64,000 nucleotides of DNA, from contig JARGXX010000138.1 in assembly GCA_030374765.1 (NCBI GenBank), positions 124,001 to 188,000 of the forward strand. The letters are read 5' to 3'. The stretch is from Agarophyton chilense (taxonomy: Eukaryota; Rhodophyta; Florideophyceae; Gracilariales; Gracilariaceae). Under the pieces are notes generated by a model, which was not told the origin of the DNA, did not search any database, and saw nothing but the letters and a program-made list of their open reading frames with translations. Made by a program: the position numbers and the translations under genes. Of the stretch, positions 1 through 11,097 are shown one piece after another. Each line of letters starts with the position of its first letter. Position 1 is the first letter of the stretch.

Positions 1-1978
1 AGCTCGCTCCCTGCATCCTATGCGAGCTCACCGAACTTGGCGGCGATTGTACCGAGTTTGGTGTAGGCGTTGGCGACCAATTTCCTACCGTCGAAGGTTT
101 CGAGAACCGCCCCAGGGTCGCTACCGAGTGGATAGCGGTCCCTGTAGGTACTTCGAAGTGCGATCTACCCTCTGAGGTTGTGGTATCTTCAATTTCCAAG
201 ACCGAACTTTTCGTTTTATCCATCGAGGTTGGAGGCACAGCTGGTCTCTTTCCCAGCCGAAGGGTATCTCCAAGGCCCTGTGAGTATCGAGCCTGCCCAT
301 TGTAGTCTACCTTTCGGTTAGTGGCCAGGTAGTTGCGTACCTGGTAACGGATCGCTTCATCGACATTGTCGGCGAATAGCGACTTTAACCGAGAGGTAGT
401 GAACACATTACCACAGCGGGTTGCCAGATTCCACAGCGCGAGCGAAAACTTCGATTCGGTTTGCCAAGAACTTTAATGGTAGGCGAGGACTTCCGAATAA
501 CCCTCTTGGATAACCTCATCTGTGGCGTATGTTTCCAAAAAGAAATTGACCACTTCTGGGTATGACTCCAACATCTCTGTGCCATCCTCATCCATCGCTA
601 AGGTATGGCCGCGGAGCCTACCTTGCAGCAAGCAGTATGCGTGTCCTTTCAGGTAAAACTGAAATAGCCACATAGCAGCGCCCTCGGAAAACCCATTTCG
701 GTCACATGCAATCTTGAACTTCTGTAGAAACTCAATCACCGCAATAGGATCCGTACCTGTGACGGTTGTGTCACCCATTTGGAAGCTGAGCTTCTTGTGG
801 TGTTTAGTAATCTTCTGAGCAACCTCTTGGGTGTATTCAGACGATTTGTTGATCAACCGATAAGTCCTGTAATCAAATGCTTTGGTGAACATATCGTTCA
901 ACGATTGGTGCACCTCCAGGTCCATTTCGGTGTCCGTCTCAGAGTCGGGCGACTCATTGTATCGCTTTTTACGCTTTCGGTTCTTTTTCGACGACTTCTT
1001 CGTTGACCTGTTCGGTTTCTTCTTCTTCTTACCTTTACGGTCATCATCCGACGATGAACTCGTATGGTAACTGGAGTCTGACGAGTCGGGGTCTGAATCA
1101 TCTTCTCGATTCTTTCCCCTCTTCGTCCTCTGCTTCTTCCCTTTTCGGTTTCTTCGTCGCACATCCAACGAGTCAGACGAATCGTCCTTGGGACCACCTC
1201 CATGGGTATCCTTTTGAACGAAACCAGTAATTGGTGGCAGATAAATGTCTTGAGGATCTACCTTCCCTGGGACCTCTTGACTCAGCCTTGGACCTTGTAG
1301 GTACTTACTATCAGTAGGTAAGTGTTTGGAATGGGTGGAATGACCAATTTGGAACCCTTGTGGTATGCGCTTTGCGATGTTCCCCTGTGAAGGTCGGGAC
1401 TCTGCGAATCCCTCGGAAACCCAAAGGTCTTGCACAGCGCGGTAAACATACTCCCTAGCATCTGTGAAGAGATACTGTTTCACCATTTCAGGTATCCTGT
1501 CCGATAGCTCTTGAGCTGCTCGGTCAACCACAATACGGCTAAATGCATCGACGTCCATTGAGGGCGATACCATCCGGGTATCCGACTTCCCCTTTACGGT
1601 GAATGCATCCTCGACCGCGAGAGTGACGAGCGCTTTCGCTCGCTCTTCGAGCTGAGGCCATATCTACTCCGCTGCAACCTCAATTGGTACTTCCCTTTGA
1701 GGTTCCGTTGCCATAGGCGGCGGACCATGTACCTTTACGGTTTTGTCCCGAGGGTGCCGGAGCAGCTCCTCGGGGTTTTCTGGAATCGGTTGAGCCAATG
1801 GGGCTTCTTTAAGACTTTCATGGCTTGGCGAGGCGCTCGCACCACGCGTATTTCTTTTAGGTCGTGCCATTTGTGACCAAGAGTGGTATCCTGTATTGCT
1901 TTGGGGATTTCCTGAAACCAAATAGAAGTACGAGCGTCCAATCCTTCTCGGAATCTCGTGTGAACTGTGAATGTACAA
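1..1978 (-). mobile_element. LTR retrotransposon, gag region (element A), cut by the left window edge
   Basis: The minus strand is open over most of this stretch and reads as a Gag-like protein. It has a hydrophilic N-terminal part, a long Lys/Arg/Ser/Asp-rich low-complexity stretch (about 900-1200), then a folded helical part with the motif FQMGDTTVTGTDPIAVIEFL. A related Gag lies at 4108-5330, so this is a repeat family and not a host gene. No protease, RT or integrase is visible because the element runs off the window, so the superfamily cannot be set. A candidate 5' LTR lies just upstream at 2017-2533. The copy looks broken, with a few breaks in the visible part. Confidence is high for retroelement Gag and low for the family. 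Confidence 0.65.
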
Positions 1979-2016
1979 CGAAATCTAAAAAAACTTTCTA
2001 AGTCGGGAGACCAAAA

Positions 2017-2533
2017 TGTCGTACAATCACCTCTGGGGTATGCTACTGTCTTGTCTCGGGAGCGTGGTGACGCTCAACCGTAGGGAGCGTGGTGACTCTC
2101 AAGTTTAGAAGGTAGACGTAGTAAATTTCGATGGTAATAGGGCACCGTGAAAACCCCCAGGGGCAAACGGCGGTGCAACTAGCCTATACCGTGTAGGTGA
2201 AAGATGGTAGGCGTCGACGCGCGGGAAAGCCTGTGTGGTGGTTGAGAAACGATGAAACAAAAGGTATAGTCACGACCCAAGTGGTGCCTGTCTTTATCAG
2301 GTTGGGATGGGGGAGGTGCAGTTCCCTATATGCAGTGGACTGCACTCTCCAGATCACCCGGCAGGTGCCAGCAGGGCACGGTCTGTGACCTAGTGTCAGA
2401 GACCTGGCCAGCACTGGGTACAGTGCCAGGTAGCCACTCCACTACTGTACTAAAATAAATATAATTACAATTACAAGTACTAACAATTACTCAACCAGAA
2501 GGTACATGTCAACACTACACGTGGCTGACAACA
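2017..2533 (-). repeat. Candidate 5' LTR of element A with primer-binding site
   Basis: On the minus strand this 517-bp non-coding block starts TGTTGTCAGCC and ends GTACGACA, the TG...CA ends expected of an LTR. Immediately downstream, at about 2013 to 2002 on the minus strand, is TGGTCTCCCGAC. It begins with TGG, as a tRNA 3'-end primer-binding site should, and lies a few bases from the LTR end. Gag follows in the same direction. The second LTR is outside the window, so the boundaries rest on the terminal motifs, the primer site and the switch to DIRS-like sequence at 2534. Confidence 0.5.
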
Positions 2534-4090
2534 CTTAGATGATAGCTCGCCCGGAGCTGCATGGCCGATGATTTCTCGCATCCATCCCCTACAGGGCCAG
2601 TGTAGTATATTGACGACCTCAAAGGTGAGACCTTCTGCCACTATACGACACATGCTCGCGGAGTTTTGAATGATGCCCTGAAGAGAACGCGGAAAGACAG
2701 ATCTTCCGCATGGGAAATAATGGGGATAGATCGGAGGGAAGTGTGATGTTGTAGAACATGTTTTGGAGGTCTAAATAGAAACCTGAAAGATTCTCAGACC
2801 CTGTTGTGATGCGGTTGAAGATGCTTGGGTCCGGCAGAGGCGTGTGTGGCGGATCAGGCAGAGGGGCGTTCTATACGCGGGGCCACGAGATAAGACCGTC
2901 TTCCTTTGAGGACTTTGTCATCGAGAACAGAGTCATTTCGAGCATTTCGGCGAGCTCTGAGTACTCCGGGTCTTCATGTTCGACGACGGACCAGCGATGC
3001 ATGCCAGACGAGTCATCCCTGCTCAATAGGTTCGCGAATTGGGACTTGGTTGCGTGCAATACAGGCTTGGGGAGCGGCTCTGGTGCGTTCGCGTTTAGCG
3101 ACAAGCGCAGCTTGCTACGTAACGTTTCGTGGAATCCGTCTGGGTTGGTCTTCGGAAACACCGCGAGAGTTTCTTTGTCCAGCCGCGACATCAATGTGTT
3201 TGCCAGATGAGGAGAAGGGGGATCTCGTGGGGGCGGGAGTGATATGCGATCGGCGACGATGCCCTTAAAACTACCACAGCTGAAGGAAGCTGCTGGGTTT
3301 AGGGACAGGTGTTCCAGCTCTGAGTGGAGATGTAATAAGGTGCTGAGGGAAGGCATGGCACGAGTGAGCGATTCCTGTACGGCTTCGTTAGATTGCATAT
3401 GGGAATTAAGGCTGCGAAGCCGTGCCAATACACATCCTTGTGCCCTTGTCTGCGACGAAATGGCTTCCATATAGATTTATGGTGAAGGATGGACGCTGCT
3501 GTTGTGGCCAAGGTAAAGAAATGATATCGTGTCGAAGACTTTGTTGGTCTGTTCATTGAGGGAGGAGAAAGAAGAGAGATGAGGAATGGGGAAGATGCGG
3601 TGCGTGGGCTTTGAAATCAAGGTCGTTAGTTGTGAGCTTTGCGCGGGTTGCTTGGAAATTGCGCTGCTTCGCGCGACTTCAGGCCCTTTCCGTTTCGATT
3701 CTTGCTCCTTGAGTAGTGAGTTGTTTTGATTGCAGTGAAAGCTTTATTCTTTTGATTCAAGTTCCTGACGATTTCGTCCAGCAGGTTGGCGGATTGGACA
3801 GTGCCTTGCGGAACGTTTTCTAGCAGCGGTAGGGTCTCTTCCGATGCCTTCCACTTGTTCGCGTAGTCTCCGCGCGACACTGATTCTTCCACGTGCAAAA
3901 TCGCAATCAGGCGGCGGAAGGCGACTTCGAGGGATGGAAGAGTGTCCATGGCTTCCTTCGGAGTATTGTAGGTCAGCATGTCCAGGTGGATAATTCAGCC
4001 GAGAGTTGAGACCTCCATCTCGGCGGCTAGTGGTTGACCTGTTGCTGACCTTTTCCAATTCTGGAACTTGCTGAATAAGAAGTTTGGAAT
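2534..4090 (-). mobile_element. DIRS-like retroelement fragment (gag C-terminus and start of RT), copy C
   Basis: The minus strand encodes two blocks that match the larger copy at 28860-34081. At 3626-3979 is a Gag segment sharing PSLEVA.RRL and VPQGTV. At 2871-3470 is the region before the RT, sharing SKEDGLISWPRV-type sequence with the SPGQDRLISWPRV of the larger copy. The first RT motif (D..NMF) follows near 2770. No RNase H or recombinase remains. The fragment directly abuts the candidate LTR of element A at 2533/2534, which suggests that A inserted into it. It is a broken fossil with several breaks. Confidence 0.65.
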
Positions 4091-4107
4091 ATCCGTACCC
4101 TGTGCTG

Positions 4108-5330
4108 TTAACATGGTGAGCACTGAAAAGCCGAGAAATTTGTCGACAAATAGGCTTGCGGACGAGGCTCCGTTTCCCGGTAGCGCACGACAGTTGCGTG
4201 TCCAGCTTCGTCGATGCCGATCGTATAATTTTGGGGAGCGATGAGTGCCTTCTCCACTTGGGGGTATTTAGTCAGCATTTCCGTCTTTTTATCATGCACC
4301 ATAATTATATTGCCCTCTAAACGGTTGTGCAACATTTCAGCAGCTTGATTTATGAGAAAAAACTGAAATAAACACGTTAGGGCACCTTCTGAAAACCCAT
4401 TTTGGTCATACACTATCTTCAACTTCGGAAAAAAGTCGATGATAACGATGGGGTCATCTCCTGAGAAATGCATATCCCCCATCTGAAAACAAAGCTTCCA
4501 GTGATGCTTGGTTATCTTCTGAGAAACCTCTTTCGTCAACTAAAAGTTCTTTTTTTCTCCAACCTGTAAGTGTGATAGTCGACCGCCTTTGTAAAAAGTC
4601 TTTCAACGGAAAGATCACCTGTAGGTAGAGATTGTTGTCAGAATATGGTTCTAAAGAGTCGTACTTTTTGGGCTTACCCTTGCGGTTAATTTTCGCTTCC
4701 TTTCGACGGGAATGTTTATTACGATTCCGCGAACCTCTCTGGTTGTCATCCGTTGACACAACAGATTCTGTTTTGGAGCTCGAAAAGTCAAGGTCCGACC
4801 TAAGCCCTTTTGTCTTTGCCTTTTTGGTGTTCTTCTTTTTTTACGAAATGGTCGTAGCTATAGCTCTTTTTCCGAGCTGCACTATCTCTCTTTACCACCA
4901 GAATCTCCGCCATTTGTTCTCTGTGCTGCTCTACCAACGGGTTTCGGTAGATAATAATAAACTGGGCCCTCAACCGCCGTAGACTCTACCTTTCTCCTAA
5001 TTTGATCTGGCGGCTTCAAACTAGTTTTCAAAGTTGAGATGCTGGTTTGGGGATCACCGAAAATACCATGAAATTTCTGATAAGCGGCTTGGGCCTCCAC
5101 CTTGAGGGTGTTTGCTTTCACTTTGACTTTGGGTTTGCATGTTGGCAGACACCATGATTTTGTAGGGATAGCGCTAGCAATTGCTCGATTGGGCGTTTTA
5201 CCTCGTTCTTCATGTAATTGATGATATAGGCAAGCATGCAGTCCAATACTATTTGATAGACCTGATCCACCACCACACGGGTAATTAGATCGGTATCTAG
5301 ACGGAGACCAGGGAACTCATCCTGTTGTCT
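4108..5330 (-). mobile_element. Old gag relic related to element A
   Basis: Minus-strand segments match the Gag of element A in the same order. There is an N-terminal helical part near 5200-5330 (ITRVVVDQ-like, compare SRIVVDRAA in element A), a Lys-rich stretch near 4650-4760, and the segment EVSQKITKHHWKLCFQMGD at about 4490-4535, which closely follows EVAQKITKHHKKLSFQMGD of element A. It is more diverged and more interrupted than the copy at 1-1978, so it is older. No LTR was recognised beside it. Confidence 0.55.
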
Positions 5331-5445
5331 TGTAGCTTATGTTTTATGGGCTGTAGAGAGAGATGCAAAGCCTCTCGATGGGATATAATTGTGTTTCAGT
5401 TGCAAAAGGCTGGTTCGTTTGTGATCGCGCTGGTACGATCTTAGC

Positions 5446-6897
5446 ATGGCAGCTGCAGACGAAGAAACGATAATTGGGGCCTCCATAGCTCATCGATTTG
5501 ATCCGATGCGACTAGGCCGACCTGCGCATCCACCCAAATTGACGTCATTTTGTGTTGTGTGATGCTATGTCAAAAGAGGATAACCTTCTCTACACAACTT
5601 GATGGCAGGTTCTACTGCAAGCCTGCAGGAGCAAATCAACAACAATTTGTATTCAAAGAAAAAATTCTTTTAATATCACGTGTTATGAACGGCAAATCGA
5701 ACAAGAAAACCTCGTTGTACAACGCAAAACAGAAGAACTGTCTGATCGAGATACAATCGCTGCGCGGTGACGCGGTGCGGCTGCGCTTCCGAACCTCCGA
5801 TGTTTTCGGTGCAAGAATTTGAGAGGCGATTCTCTGTGACACGAACAGTTTATGAGAAGCTTAGAACCTCTATTTGCGCCTTTGAAGCATTTTTTGTTGC
5901 GAAACCGGACGCTACCTGACTTCTCTGGGCTAGCACAGACCAAAAGATGTGTGTCGCTTTGATGCAGTTATAGCGACTGTCCGGCAGATCAGGTGGTCTC
6001 GTACATACGACTTCAAGAGGACCCTGCTTAAATAGCCTCAACGAAGTTTGCAAAAAAGGTGTTGAATGCTTTCAGGATACATATCTTCGCAGACCGGGAG
6101 AAGCTGACATTACAAGAATAGAAGAAATGTACGCTAGTATTCGCTTTCCGGGCTGTTTAGAAGCTGTTGACTGCTCTGGATGGGAGTGGTCCAATTGCAC
6201 TATGGCAGGGCAAAGAAAATATAGAGGTAAGGATGGCACACCAATGTTTCTCATGGATGTGATTTGTGACGATAAGCTCTGGATATGGCACATCATGTTC
6301 GAATCCCCCGGAGCGAAGAACGATATTTCCATTATGAATCAAAGCTCTTGCTTTGCCGACATCCGTAACGGAACATGGCCAATCATTCATCCAAAGATCA
6401 ACGTAGCGGGGTATGTAGCTTATTGGTTTTACTTCTTGGCTGACAGTATATACCCTCTCTATCGAATTTTTTTGAAACCACATCTCAACCTTAGACCAAG
6501 GAAAGAAATTCTGTACTCCAAAGGTCAATCATCAGCTCGAAAGGTGGGTGAAAGAATCTTTGCGTGTTTTTGCGATCAGTTTTAAATAATGGACAGACTT
6601 TCCCGACTTTCAAGATTCAGTGATCTCACTAACATAGTACTTTGTTGTTCTATACTGCACAATATGATTGCAGAGGATAGGGACTACTATGGAACTGCAA
6701 AGTTTGGAATTTCAGAAGAGCAGATGCAGACAGCTGGAGCTATTTACAACCAAGTCACTCATCCGAGCTGCACATATGAACAAGCTGACATGTGGCGGTC
6801 ATTTCTTGATTTCACGGAACGCCTTGATGACCATACTCATTTTCTAGACGCCGTCATTGAGAACTTTTGGAAAAGTAATAGCACCAGTGAAGAGTGA
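5446..6897 (+). pseudogene. PIF/Harbinger-type transposase pseudogene (plant-transposon-protein family)
   Basis: The plus strand encodes most of a PIF/Harbinger transposase. An N-terminal helical region near 5790-5960 contains EPPMFSVQEFERRF. A linker reads ADQVVSYIRLQEDPA and then LNSLNEVC. The DDE core includes GCLEAVDCSGWEWSNC (first Asp) at about 6148-6195, SPGAKNDISIM (second Asp) near 6304-6336, FLADSIYPLYRIFLKPH near 6430-6480 and a Glu in VGERIFACF near 6545. The C-terminal part has CCSILHNMIAEDR at about 6640. The ATG at 5446 (MAAADEETIIG) is the likely original start. It is a pseudogene: in-frame stops are seen at 5917-5919, 5971-5973 and 6583-6585, and the frame shifts twice between 5973 and 6034. 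The usual partner gene lies convergently at 7135-7737. Terminal repeats were not found by eye. Confidence 0.8.
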
Positions 6898-7134
6898 AAG
6901 CGGATATATACAAGACACTCATTGAAGTGCTCCAGTAGACAAATAGATGAGGTTTCAACACGATGGAGGCACTTTACGTTCTCTCTGCAAATGTTGCTGA
7001 ATGTTGCCGGCGCCATTTCTATACGGTAGTTTTTGGTAGATGAAAGGAACCCAATTCAATAGCAGGCCGACAATTAATAACTTTACGCAAGCTTCCAAGG
7101 CGAAATAGTTCGATTCAATTTGAATCGATGAATA

Positions 7135-7737
7135 CTAGGGTGCGCTTTCAGCACTACAAAGTTTGAGGTAGCTAGTTCCCTCTAAACTTGAATCCAAAGC
7201 TTCTTCTTTGATCCCAATACATCCCGACGACATTTGCAGAAAGGGCTCAATAGGCTTCTGTTCATGTTTGCTCAGCAGTCTAGGAATGCTTCGGGATGAC
7301 CCTTCTTGTCTCCCAGAATTAGCAAAACGAGATAATAGCCGTTTTCGAAAGAGCTGAGAGAGAATAGACTGCTGTTGCTGAGAAATATCCGATCCGGGAG
7401 CTAATAGAGTTTTAGCCATGTCCCATTCCATTCTTTCTCCTGCAAGCTCCAGCTGGCGTTTAGCAAGCCCCTGCTTCTTTCAAGCAGAATTCTGCAACAT
7501 ACTTTCCATGCGATTGATTGGAGAACCACCCGCTATCGCAGCCTTCTGCTTAGCCTTTTTAGCCGCTTTCGTACATACCGGTCGTTTTAAGTCCAAGCCT
7601 CCTTCTTCCTCTTCAATCACTCCCACCCGTTCAGTAAAGAGGTGTTGTTTCGAAGAAAGAAAAAAAGAGTATTTGTACTTGAACTTATCAGACACGTGAT
7701 ACTTGAAGCTTTGAATGCAGTCGTATACATGCCACAT
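7135..7737 (-). pseudogene. PIF/Harbinger accessory (NAM/Myb-like) protein, broken
   Basis: This minus-strand frame carries the pattern typical of the second PIF/Harbinger gene, a DNA-binding partner of the transposase with a NAM-associated C-terminal region. It has an acidic stretch, the conserved basic motif LKRPVCTKAAKKAKQKAA at about 7550-7605, and a helical Gln-rich tail. Reading is open from 7737 to 7135 except for one in-frame TGA (7480-7482), and the sequence on both sides is well kept. The N-terminal SANT/Myb part expected upstream was not recognised. It converges with the transposase pseudogene at 5446-6897, so the two probably belong to one element. The family call rests on motif memory, without alignment. 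Confidence 0.55.
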
Positions 7738-8838
7738 GGATTGGCTGCTTTAGCTCCAGAGCATCTCTGCGACGCAAAAGAGTGAATCATCACCTGGGTC
7801 GCTTGTCAGCTGCATACCCTAAGCACTTTGCTCTACGTCTTGCGGCAGACATCGCTCGAACGGCCTTTCCAGCGACGGGAATCAAGATCGGAACTTGTTT
7901 TCCGCAAAGTACAGGCCACTTGAGGTTTTGGTTTGCGCCGTCTTTGATAAAATCAGACCCGGACACCGCGACCCACCTCTGCATGTGAAATGTTCAACCC
8001 TTTAGTGGGGTTCAAAGCCGCAACGAGCGCTGCTTTCGAGAGAGCAACGAGCTGTACGTAATCTCAGGAGAGGCCTTTTTCGCCACGAACTCGCTTTTCT
8101 CCATCGGTCTGGGCAACCCCGTTGCTCCTCTCTGGCGCAACAGATGCCATGGTCAAATCTGAGAAGGTTTTACGATACAAAGCACCTGCTGCCCGGCGTC
8201 AGACGTTTGAGCTCGCCTTGCGATGCAAAGTTGGCGCCCAAACCTTCGCCGTCCAAACCTTGCGTTGGCTCCCGGCAGGAGGCGCGGTTGTTTTGGCGCC
8301 CAAGTTTGGGCAGCCGATCCCAAATTTTATGGGGCGTTTTAGGGCTTTGGGCAAACCGGTAGCGCAGCTGATTTGACCGGACGGGTAGGGATGCCTTATA
8401 AGATATCTTGGTTGTACGCCTGTCCAAAGTGCAAAAACAATTTTCCATCGGGCCAATAATGTTTGTCTCAAGATATTTATTAAAAAAACTCTTGTCCTAT
8501 TGCCCAATTTTTAATTTTATGGTAGCTCAGTATTACATAATGATTTCATTTTTGTAGAAGCTTAAGAAACTGCTTGAAGCGAGGTCAATCAGATATTTAT
8601 CCTATCTGCGCCAAAGAAAATAACAATTTTTAGTTCGAATCAAATCATCAAGGCTTTAGAAATTCTAGACCTTTCAATTTCCTTATCAAGCATTTGCACG
8701 GAGCTCCCTGTTCAGTCTACTCGAAAATTGGAATCTGCCATCGAATTAGCCATCGGGAATCAGCAGCACCACGTTTCCCAAAGGAATCCGTAGAACAAAT
8801 CCATCTCTTGACAAGAAACGTGCACAGACTTGACAAAT
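7738..8838. other. Intergenic, no gene supported
   Basis: Several overlapping short frames exist on both strands between 7780 and 8510 because this part is GC-rich, but none has a recognisable domain or clear advantage. The words ggcgcccaa(a/g) and tttggg recur in both orientations at 8235-8345, which suggests a small non-autonomous repeat. The word ctgtccaaa(g/a)tgcaa near 8419 recurs near 13972. 8480-8838 is AT-rich with nothing recognised. Confidence 0.3.
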
Positions 8839-10125
8839 CTACTCAGTGCGAAATACTACACACTTGTTTTCAGATCTCGGAACTTGGTTCAGATTGAAAT
8901 ACGGGTCAACCAACTGAATCTCAGTGAAATAAATACGAAGGCAGCGGCCCTTAGCGAGTTCCCCTTGATCTGCATGGAACGTCTGATGGCCAATTCCGGA
9001 GCCTTGCTCCTGCCATATGTACAACGGCTTGAACTGAGTTGGTGCGAAACGCTGTGATCCAAAATCGGTGATTGGAAACGCGCCAGAATCGTCAATAAAC
9101 TCTGGAACGATGTTGTTCGAGTTCAAAACACCAAGATTCACGTCTGGGTTCTTTGCAACTATCACGGGCGTGAAGCTCTTGTCTGCCGGTCCATCTGTTC
9201 TGAACGTCGCCAAGCCCGTCTCTCCCTTGAAAGTAAATTCGCATTCGTCGAACGCCATCTCACAGCTGTCCAATGGAATTGGACTTGGACTTGGAGCTGC
9301 AATTGTGCAATGCTCGACGGTTATAAGCTTGTGGCAGCTAGGGTCATGTGTGCTGGGACAGGAAGCGGCCACCGTTGATGTAACCAAAAGCGCCTCGGCC
9401 GCGCCCACGGCATTGGCAGTGCAGTTCACTTCACCTAGAAGGTCATGAACCCGACCGAGAAGCATAGTAGTCCATATTAGCGCCTCCTCGGGACTAACAG
9501 CTGATACCCTCGCCATTGTACCCCTGTCCACCGGACGATCAACTCCGCCCACACCAGATATATTGTAGCCGACTTGGATTGTAACATCGTTTCCCTCCTT
9601 CGTGACAATCAATCGTGCACGACAGAGCAACCATGCTCCGCAATCACGAGTTCCCACCCCTTCTTCGATGACCTGATCTTCAACCTCCTGAGCAGCATCT
9701 TGTCTGTTCAAGTATGCCATAGAGAGAGTGGAGAGAGGCCGAAAAGCGATATTGGGATAACGGCTGAACGAGCCAATGACACCCGGCCGATGAGATTGGT
9801 AATATGAGTATCCATTTGGAACTTTCCAAAGAACCCCTGATTGTCCATACGCAGCAAAGTTGTAAATACGGTTCTTGAAGTGAAGGAAATGACAAGAAAT
9901 GCATTGACTGGAAAGAAAGAATACGGATGCGGCAATAAGAGTGAAAACGGAGACTGTTTTGAACAGCCGAGAGATTGAGGATGAGCGAGAAAGACGGGTC
10001 ATTTGATGGTAAACTGCATTTCGAAGTGAAGCTTGACGAGGGGAACTCGTCGAGACCACTGGAATAGAGTAGTAGTAGGGACCGCCATGACTTAGAATGG
10101 AATCCATGCCGAGGTGAGAAAGCAA
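8839..10125 (-). CDS. Hypothetical secreted or membrane-anchored protein, 428 aa
   Basis: This is a long single-exon frame that I do not recognise. A basic Ser/Arg-rich segment (MTRLSRSSSISRLFK, residues 42-56) is followed by one hydrophobic helix (residues 57-74, TVSVFTLIAASVFFLSSQ) and then about 350 mostly soluble residues. This is the layout of a signal peptide or a type II signal anchor, with the C-terminal part in the secretory lumen or outside the cell. The soluble part has scattered Cys (for example CPSTHDPSC near 262-270) and a Pro/Ser patch. Starting at Met42 (ATG at 10002-10000) would give a cleaner signal peptide and a 387-residue protein; the first ATG at 10125 is kept here. Composition and length argue for a real host gene. 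Function is unknown. Confidence 0.65.
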   Translation of the reverse strand: MLSHLGMDSILSHGGPYYYSIPVVSTSSPRQASLRNAVYHQMTRLSRSSSISRLFKTVSVFTLIAASVFFLSSQCISCHFLHFKNRIYNFAAYGQSGVLWKVPNGYSYYQSHRPGVIGSFSRYPNIAFRPLSTLSMAYLNRQDAAQEVEDQVIEEGVGTRDCGAWLLCRARLIVTKEGNDVTIQVGYNISGVGGVDRPVDRGTMARVSAVSPEEALIWTTMLLGRVHDLLGEVNCTANAVGAAEALLVTSTVAASCPSTHDPSCHKLITVEHCTIAAPSPSPIPLDSCEMAFDECEFTFKGETGLATFRTDGPADKSFTPVIVAKNPDVNLGVLNSNNIVPEFIDDSGAFPITDFGSQRFAPTQFKPLYIWQEQGSGIGHQTFHADQGELAKGRCLRIYFTEIQLVDPYFNLNQVPRSENKCVVFRTE

Positions 10126-10451
10126 CCTAACAACAGACTGCGTTGAACGGAAATAGCATAAATTCTCTACGGGATGGAAGCGAAATATACGCTTATAGTG
10201 TGGTCACACCGTTCGACGAAGAATCTCGCCGAAATGTGGATATTGTCTCAAGATGCACATCCGGCTAGAGTGGGCTCGAGATATGCTTCAATGGCTCATG
10301 GCTTCGATGGTTGAGGAGCATTGAAGCAATCTGCCGGAGAATGGAAGCAGATTCACAAAGCATAACACTCTTCTCCGGACAATAGGCCGTGCACATGTAC
10401 GATGATCTTTGTGTAAGCAGCTGTGTCCCTTTCGCGGTTACTATTAAAAGT
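10126..10451. other. Intergenic, upstream region of the 428-aa gene
   Basis: This stretch should hold the promoter and 5' UTR of the minus-strand gene at 8839-10125. No TATA box, repeat or ORF stands out. Confidence 0.3.
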
Positions 10452-11097
10452 TTAAAACGCTCCTGCCAACACATTCAACTCGTGAGAGGCCACACGCCTT
10501 AGACGCGTTCTAACTGGACAAGGATCAAACACTGTGTAGATGGGGCGTTGTCCACACTCTCCCACGACCTGTTTGTAACGGAGATTTAGGTTTTGAGTGA
10601 GCTTTTTTTGGAGGGTTTTGTAGAGCATCTCCAACGCACAGAACACAACCGGTAAGAAAGAAAAGCATGGTGCCGTGTGCATCTCTTCTCCACTCGGGCG
10701 ACAAAAGGGAGCAAGTTTTCGAACAGGTTCAGATTTCCGAACCAAATAGTGGTGATTTCTAGTAGGACAGGCTACGCTTTGAAGATTCACAATTGAATTC
10801 ACTGAAATTAGAAGCTCATATCCGTGCGCAGTATGTTGACATTGAAACAATCGACGGTGGGTAGAGACTGTTTGACACGTGTCAGTGTGGTCGATGTATG
10901 CGGCGGCGGAACAAGTCAAAGTGGTGTAGACGGCGTAAAAGGCGGCGGTGCGGATGAATCGGCGTAAGAGGCGTAGACGGCGGCGGAGCGGAGGACCAGG
11001 GTGAAGTTGATGAAGCTGATGATGTTTGATTATTGATTATGGTGATGATAATGAAGAGAGAGAGAGAAATGAGCAAATCTCTTGTCTCAGTTCTCAA
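10452..11097 (-). CDS. Doubtful small host gene, one or two exons
   Basis: Two adjoining minus-strand frames are open: 10882-11097, whose start looks like a signal peptide (MRTETRDLLISLSLFIIITI), and 10452-10919, a 155-aa frame with eleven Cys ending VLAGAF. They overlap in different frames, so a single protein would need an intron. No domain is recognised. The region also has repeated ggcg(g/t)a words (10900-10990) and a GA-rich run (11053-11070), and low-complexity DNA of this kind can keep frames open by chance. Confidence 0.25.

Noticed and set aside
473-1230. Plus-strand Ser/Phe-rich frames
   Set aside because: Antisense of the Lys-rich low-complexity part of Gag.
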